Positions 5,832-7,569 of a DNA stretch of 7,569 bases are shown in pieces. The notes under the pieces were generated by a model. The model did not search any database. It was given only the letters and a program-made list of their open reading frames with translations, and was not told the origin of the DNA. The position numbers were made by a program, and so were the translations under genes. This DNA is from Anaerolineales bacterium. GTDB taxonomy: Bacteria; Chloroflexota; Anaerolineae; Anaerolineales; JABWBV01. The stretch's first letter is position 1; the number at the start of each line of letters is the position of its first letter. The stretch is taken from positions 1 through 7,569 of the forward strand of contig JALUWE010000461.1 in assembly GCA_027019845.1 (NCBI GenBank), written 5' to 3'.

Positions 5832-7569
5832 CACCCTCACCACACTCCCCCTCTCTCCCTTTTCCACCTCGATGCGGGTGGGGAAGGCCTCTTTGAGGGA
5901 GTCGATGTGGGTGATGACCAGGATTTTGGCGAAGTCGGGGCGCACCAGGTTGATGGCCTCGATCAGGCGTTGGCGGCCCATCTCGTCCTGGCTGCCGAAC
6001 CCCTCGTCGATCACCAGGGTTTGCAGCCGCGCGCCGGCGCGTTGCGCCAGAATTTCGGAGAGCGCCAGCCGGATGGCGAAATTGACGCGGAAGGCCTCCC
6101 CGCCGGAGTACATCTCGTAGTCGCGCACCCCGGCCCGGTCGCTGATCTGGATGTCCAGCGTTTCCTTCAGGTGGTCGCGGGACTTCAGCTCGCGCTGGGT
6201 GCGGAAGCGCACGGACATCTCGCCGTTGCTCAGCCGGTCCAGGATTTGGTTGGCTTTGCTCTCGATGTGCGGCAGGGCTTGCTCGATCAGCAGCGCGGGC
6301 ACGCCGTCCTTACCGAAAGCGCGCTCCAGTTGCCGGTATTGGGCGACCTGTTGTGCCAGGGTTTGGCGTTCGGCTTCCAGGGTTTTGCGCCGCTTTTTGA
6401 GGTCCGCCAACACTGCGACGCGTTGCTGCGCCATGCCGAATTGCATACGAAGCTGGTTTTCTCGTTGCCGGATGTCCAGCAGATCGCGCTGCGCCTGTTC
6501 CAGGTCGGGGGCCTGCGCCTGGGCTGCGGCAAAACGGGCCGCGGCCTGGTCGTGTTCGGCCTGCCGCGCTTCCAGTTCCTGGCGGTCGGCGGCAATTTGT
6601 GCTTCGTACCCCGCGATCTCGCGCTCCAGCGGCGCGAGCGCGGCCTGGGCTTTCTCGAGGGTGGACAGTTCCGCGGCCCAGCGTTCGCCCTCCTGCACCG
6701 CGGCGCGCACGCGGTCGTGTTCCTCCGCGTCGTAGCCGATCTCTTTCAGTTCCCGGTCGATTTGCGCCAGGGTTTTGCGGGCTTCGTGCGCGTAATCTTC
6801 GTTTTCCAGGCGGGTTCGGACGGATTCCAGGCGCGGCAGGTGGTTTTCTTGCCAGTCCTGTTCGGTTTTGGCGAGCTGTTCGAGCGCGGCGTCGACTTCC
6901 GCCAGTTGGGAGGTCAGCCGGTTTTTCTCGGCGTCCAGCGATTTGAGGTCCGCGATCTGGGTTTTGAGGTGGCGGACTTTTTGCTCGGTTTCTTTGACCA
7001 GCGCGTTGTTGGCCCGGTAGCGGTCGCCCATCTCTTTGCCCTGCGTTTCCAGGTCTGCGATCAGCCGCTGCCGCTCCTCGGAGGAGAGCGGCTGGCCGCA
7101 CAGGGGGCAGTTTGCACCCTGGGTGGCTTCGAGTTGATCGATGCGCTCTTTGAGTTCGTGCATGGCGTCGCGCAGGCGGGGGTTTTCGGCTTTGGCGTCG
7201 GCCTGTTCGTGCAGCGCGGTTTGCAGCGCGGCTTCCAGTTCCTGGCGCTGTTGCAGCCGGGAGTCGAGCGCGGCCAGGTTGTGTTGAATTTCGTCCCGCT
7301 GCCGGTTCAGGTCTGCGCGTTGGGCAACGGCCTGCTGCACGCGCGCCTGTTGCTGGAACAGGGCGTCCCGTTCGGCCTCCAGGCGGGCGCGCGTTTGCGC
7401 GATCTCGGTCTGGGGGGCCTGGCGCCGGGCCTGGTGCTCCTGGAAGCGGGCCGCGGTCTGCTCCCATTCGGCCAACTGCGTCCGGGCTTGCTGCCAGGCC
7501 TGGTGCGCGGCCTGAATCTCGGGGCCGCGGGCGAGCACCGCCGCGTACGCCTCCCGCTCGCGCAGGCGT
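5826..7569 (-). CDS. sbcC: SbcC/Rad50-type DNA repair ATPase, C-terminal part (5' end outside window)
   Basis: 580 residues are visible; the frame is open through the last whole codon (7566-7568) to the window edge, and TAA is at 5826-5828. Going towards the C-terminus there is a long coiled coil rich in Gln, Glu, Ala and Arg; the Rad50 zinc hook CPLCG, with Cys codons at 7107-7109 and 7098-7100; and the returning coiled coil to about 6340. The C-terminal ATPase lobe follows, with FGKDGVPALLIEQALPHIE, the ABC signature YSGGEAF (SGGE codons 6096-6107), Walker B TLVIDEGFGSQDE (Asp-Glu codons 6003-6008) and the switch His in VITHIDSLKEAFP. The N-terminal Walker A lobe must lie beyond the window. 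SbcC pairs with the nuclease SbcD to open and trim DNA ends and hairpins; sbcD would be expected just upstream, unseen. The sequence is very GC-rich, like the dynamin gene and unlike the intervening pair. This is probably a housekeeping gene rather than part of the defence-like cassette. Confidence 0.93.
   Translation of the reverse strand, partial: RLREREAYAAVLARGPEIQAAHQAWQQARTQLAEWEQTAARFQEHQARRQAPQTEIAQTRARLEAERDALFQQQARVQQAVAQRADLNRQRDEIQHNLAALDSRLQQRQELEAALQTALHEQADAKAENPRLRDAMHELKERIDQLEATQGANCPLCGQPLSSEERQRLIADLETQGKEMGDRYRANNALVKETEQKVRHLKTQIADLKSLDAEKNRLTSQLAEVDAALEQLAKTEQDWQENHLPRLESVRTRLENEDYAHEARKTLAQIDRELKEIGYDAEEHDRVRAAVQEGERWAAELSTLEKAQAALAPLEREIAGYEAQIAADRQELEARQAEHDQAAARFAAAQAQAPDLEQAQRDLLDIRQRENQLRMQFGMAQQRVAVLADLKKRRKTLEAERQTLAQQVAQYRQLERAFGKDGVPALLIEQALPHIESKANQILDRLSNGEMSVRFRTQRELKSRDHLKETLDIQISDRAGVRDYEMYSGGEAFRVNFAIRLALSEILAQRAGARLQTLVIDEGFGSQDEMGRQRLIEAINLVRPDFAKILVITHIDSLKEAFPTRIEVEKGERGSVVRVV

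Noticed and set aside
6310..7467. Second - strand frame of 385 codons inside sbcC
   Set aside because: It is a Pro/Arg/Gly/Ala-rich out-of-frame shadow of the SbcC coiled-coil region, with no start context and no motifs.
1..7569. CRISPR array, tRNA, rRNA or insertion-sequence remains
   Set aside because: I looked for regularly spaced repeats, cloverleaf-like segments, transposase motifs and terminal inverted repeats and saw none; nearly every base belongs to a protein gene.

Overview
The window is a densely packed piece of a GC-rich bacterial chromosome. Only about 130 of its bases lie outside genes, and no gap is longer than 79 bp. The taxon cannot be fixed from sequence alone. CHAT and subtilase genes side by side, a Rad50-type SbcC, a membrane-anchored dynamin-like GTPase and short heptamer repeats between genes would all fit a Chloroflexota-type genome; this is inference and weak.

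Left arm, + strand (1-1865): the last 85 codons of a CHAT-domain (caspase-like) protein, then 10 bp later a complete subtilisin-family (S8) serine protease with Asp/His/Asn/Ser all present. The protease has no visible signal peptide, so it looks cytoplasmic. It carries an unrecognised N-terminal domain of about 120 residues, joined by a Gly-rich linker. Two proteases of different clans in one transcription unit resembles a bacterial protease-relay or conflict system whose sensor would lie upstream of the window.

Right arm, - strand (1879-7569), read right to left: the C-terminal half of SbcC/Rad50 (zinc hook, ABC signature, Walker B), an ABC-type (AAA_21/OLD-like) ATPase, a small Toprim/DUF4276-like protein, and a bacterial dynamin-like GTPase with two membrane-spanning helices. 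The spacings are 79, 13 and 18 bp, so at least the last three genes look like one operon. It converges on the protease operon, with 13 bp between the two stop codons and a small hairpin spanning both stops.

The most interesting part is the ATPase + Toprim-like pair (3625-5746). Its organisation, a stand-alone ABC ATPase followed by a separate small Toprim-like partner, parallels two-gene anti-phage systems such as PARIS (AriA/AriB) and AbiL/RloAB, and the single-chain OLD/GajA nucleases. By hand counts on sampled 60-base lines, the pair is about 53% GC, against about 67% for the flanking sbcC and dynamin genes. It also has short heptamer-type repeats at both edges. This suggests an acquired defence cassette inserted between sbcC and the dynamin gene. 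With the CHAT-subtilase unit and the membrane-active dynamin next to it, the window reads as a defence-type neighbourhood. Whether any of these units work together is inference.
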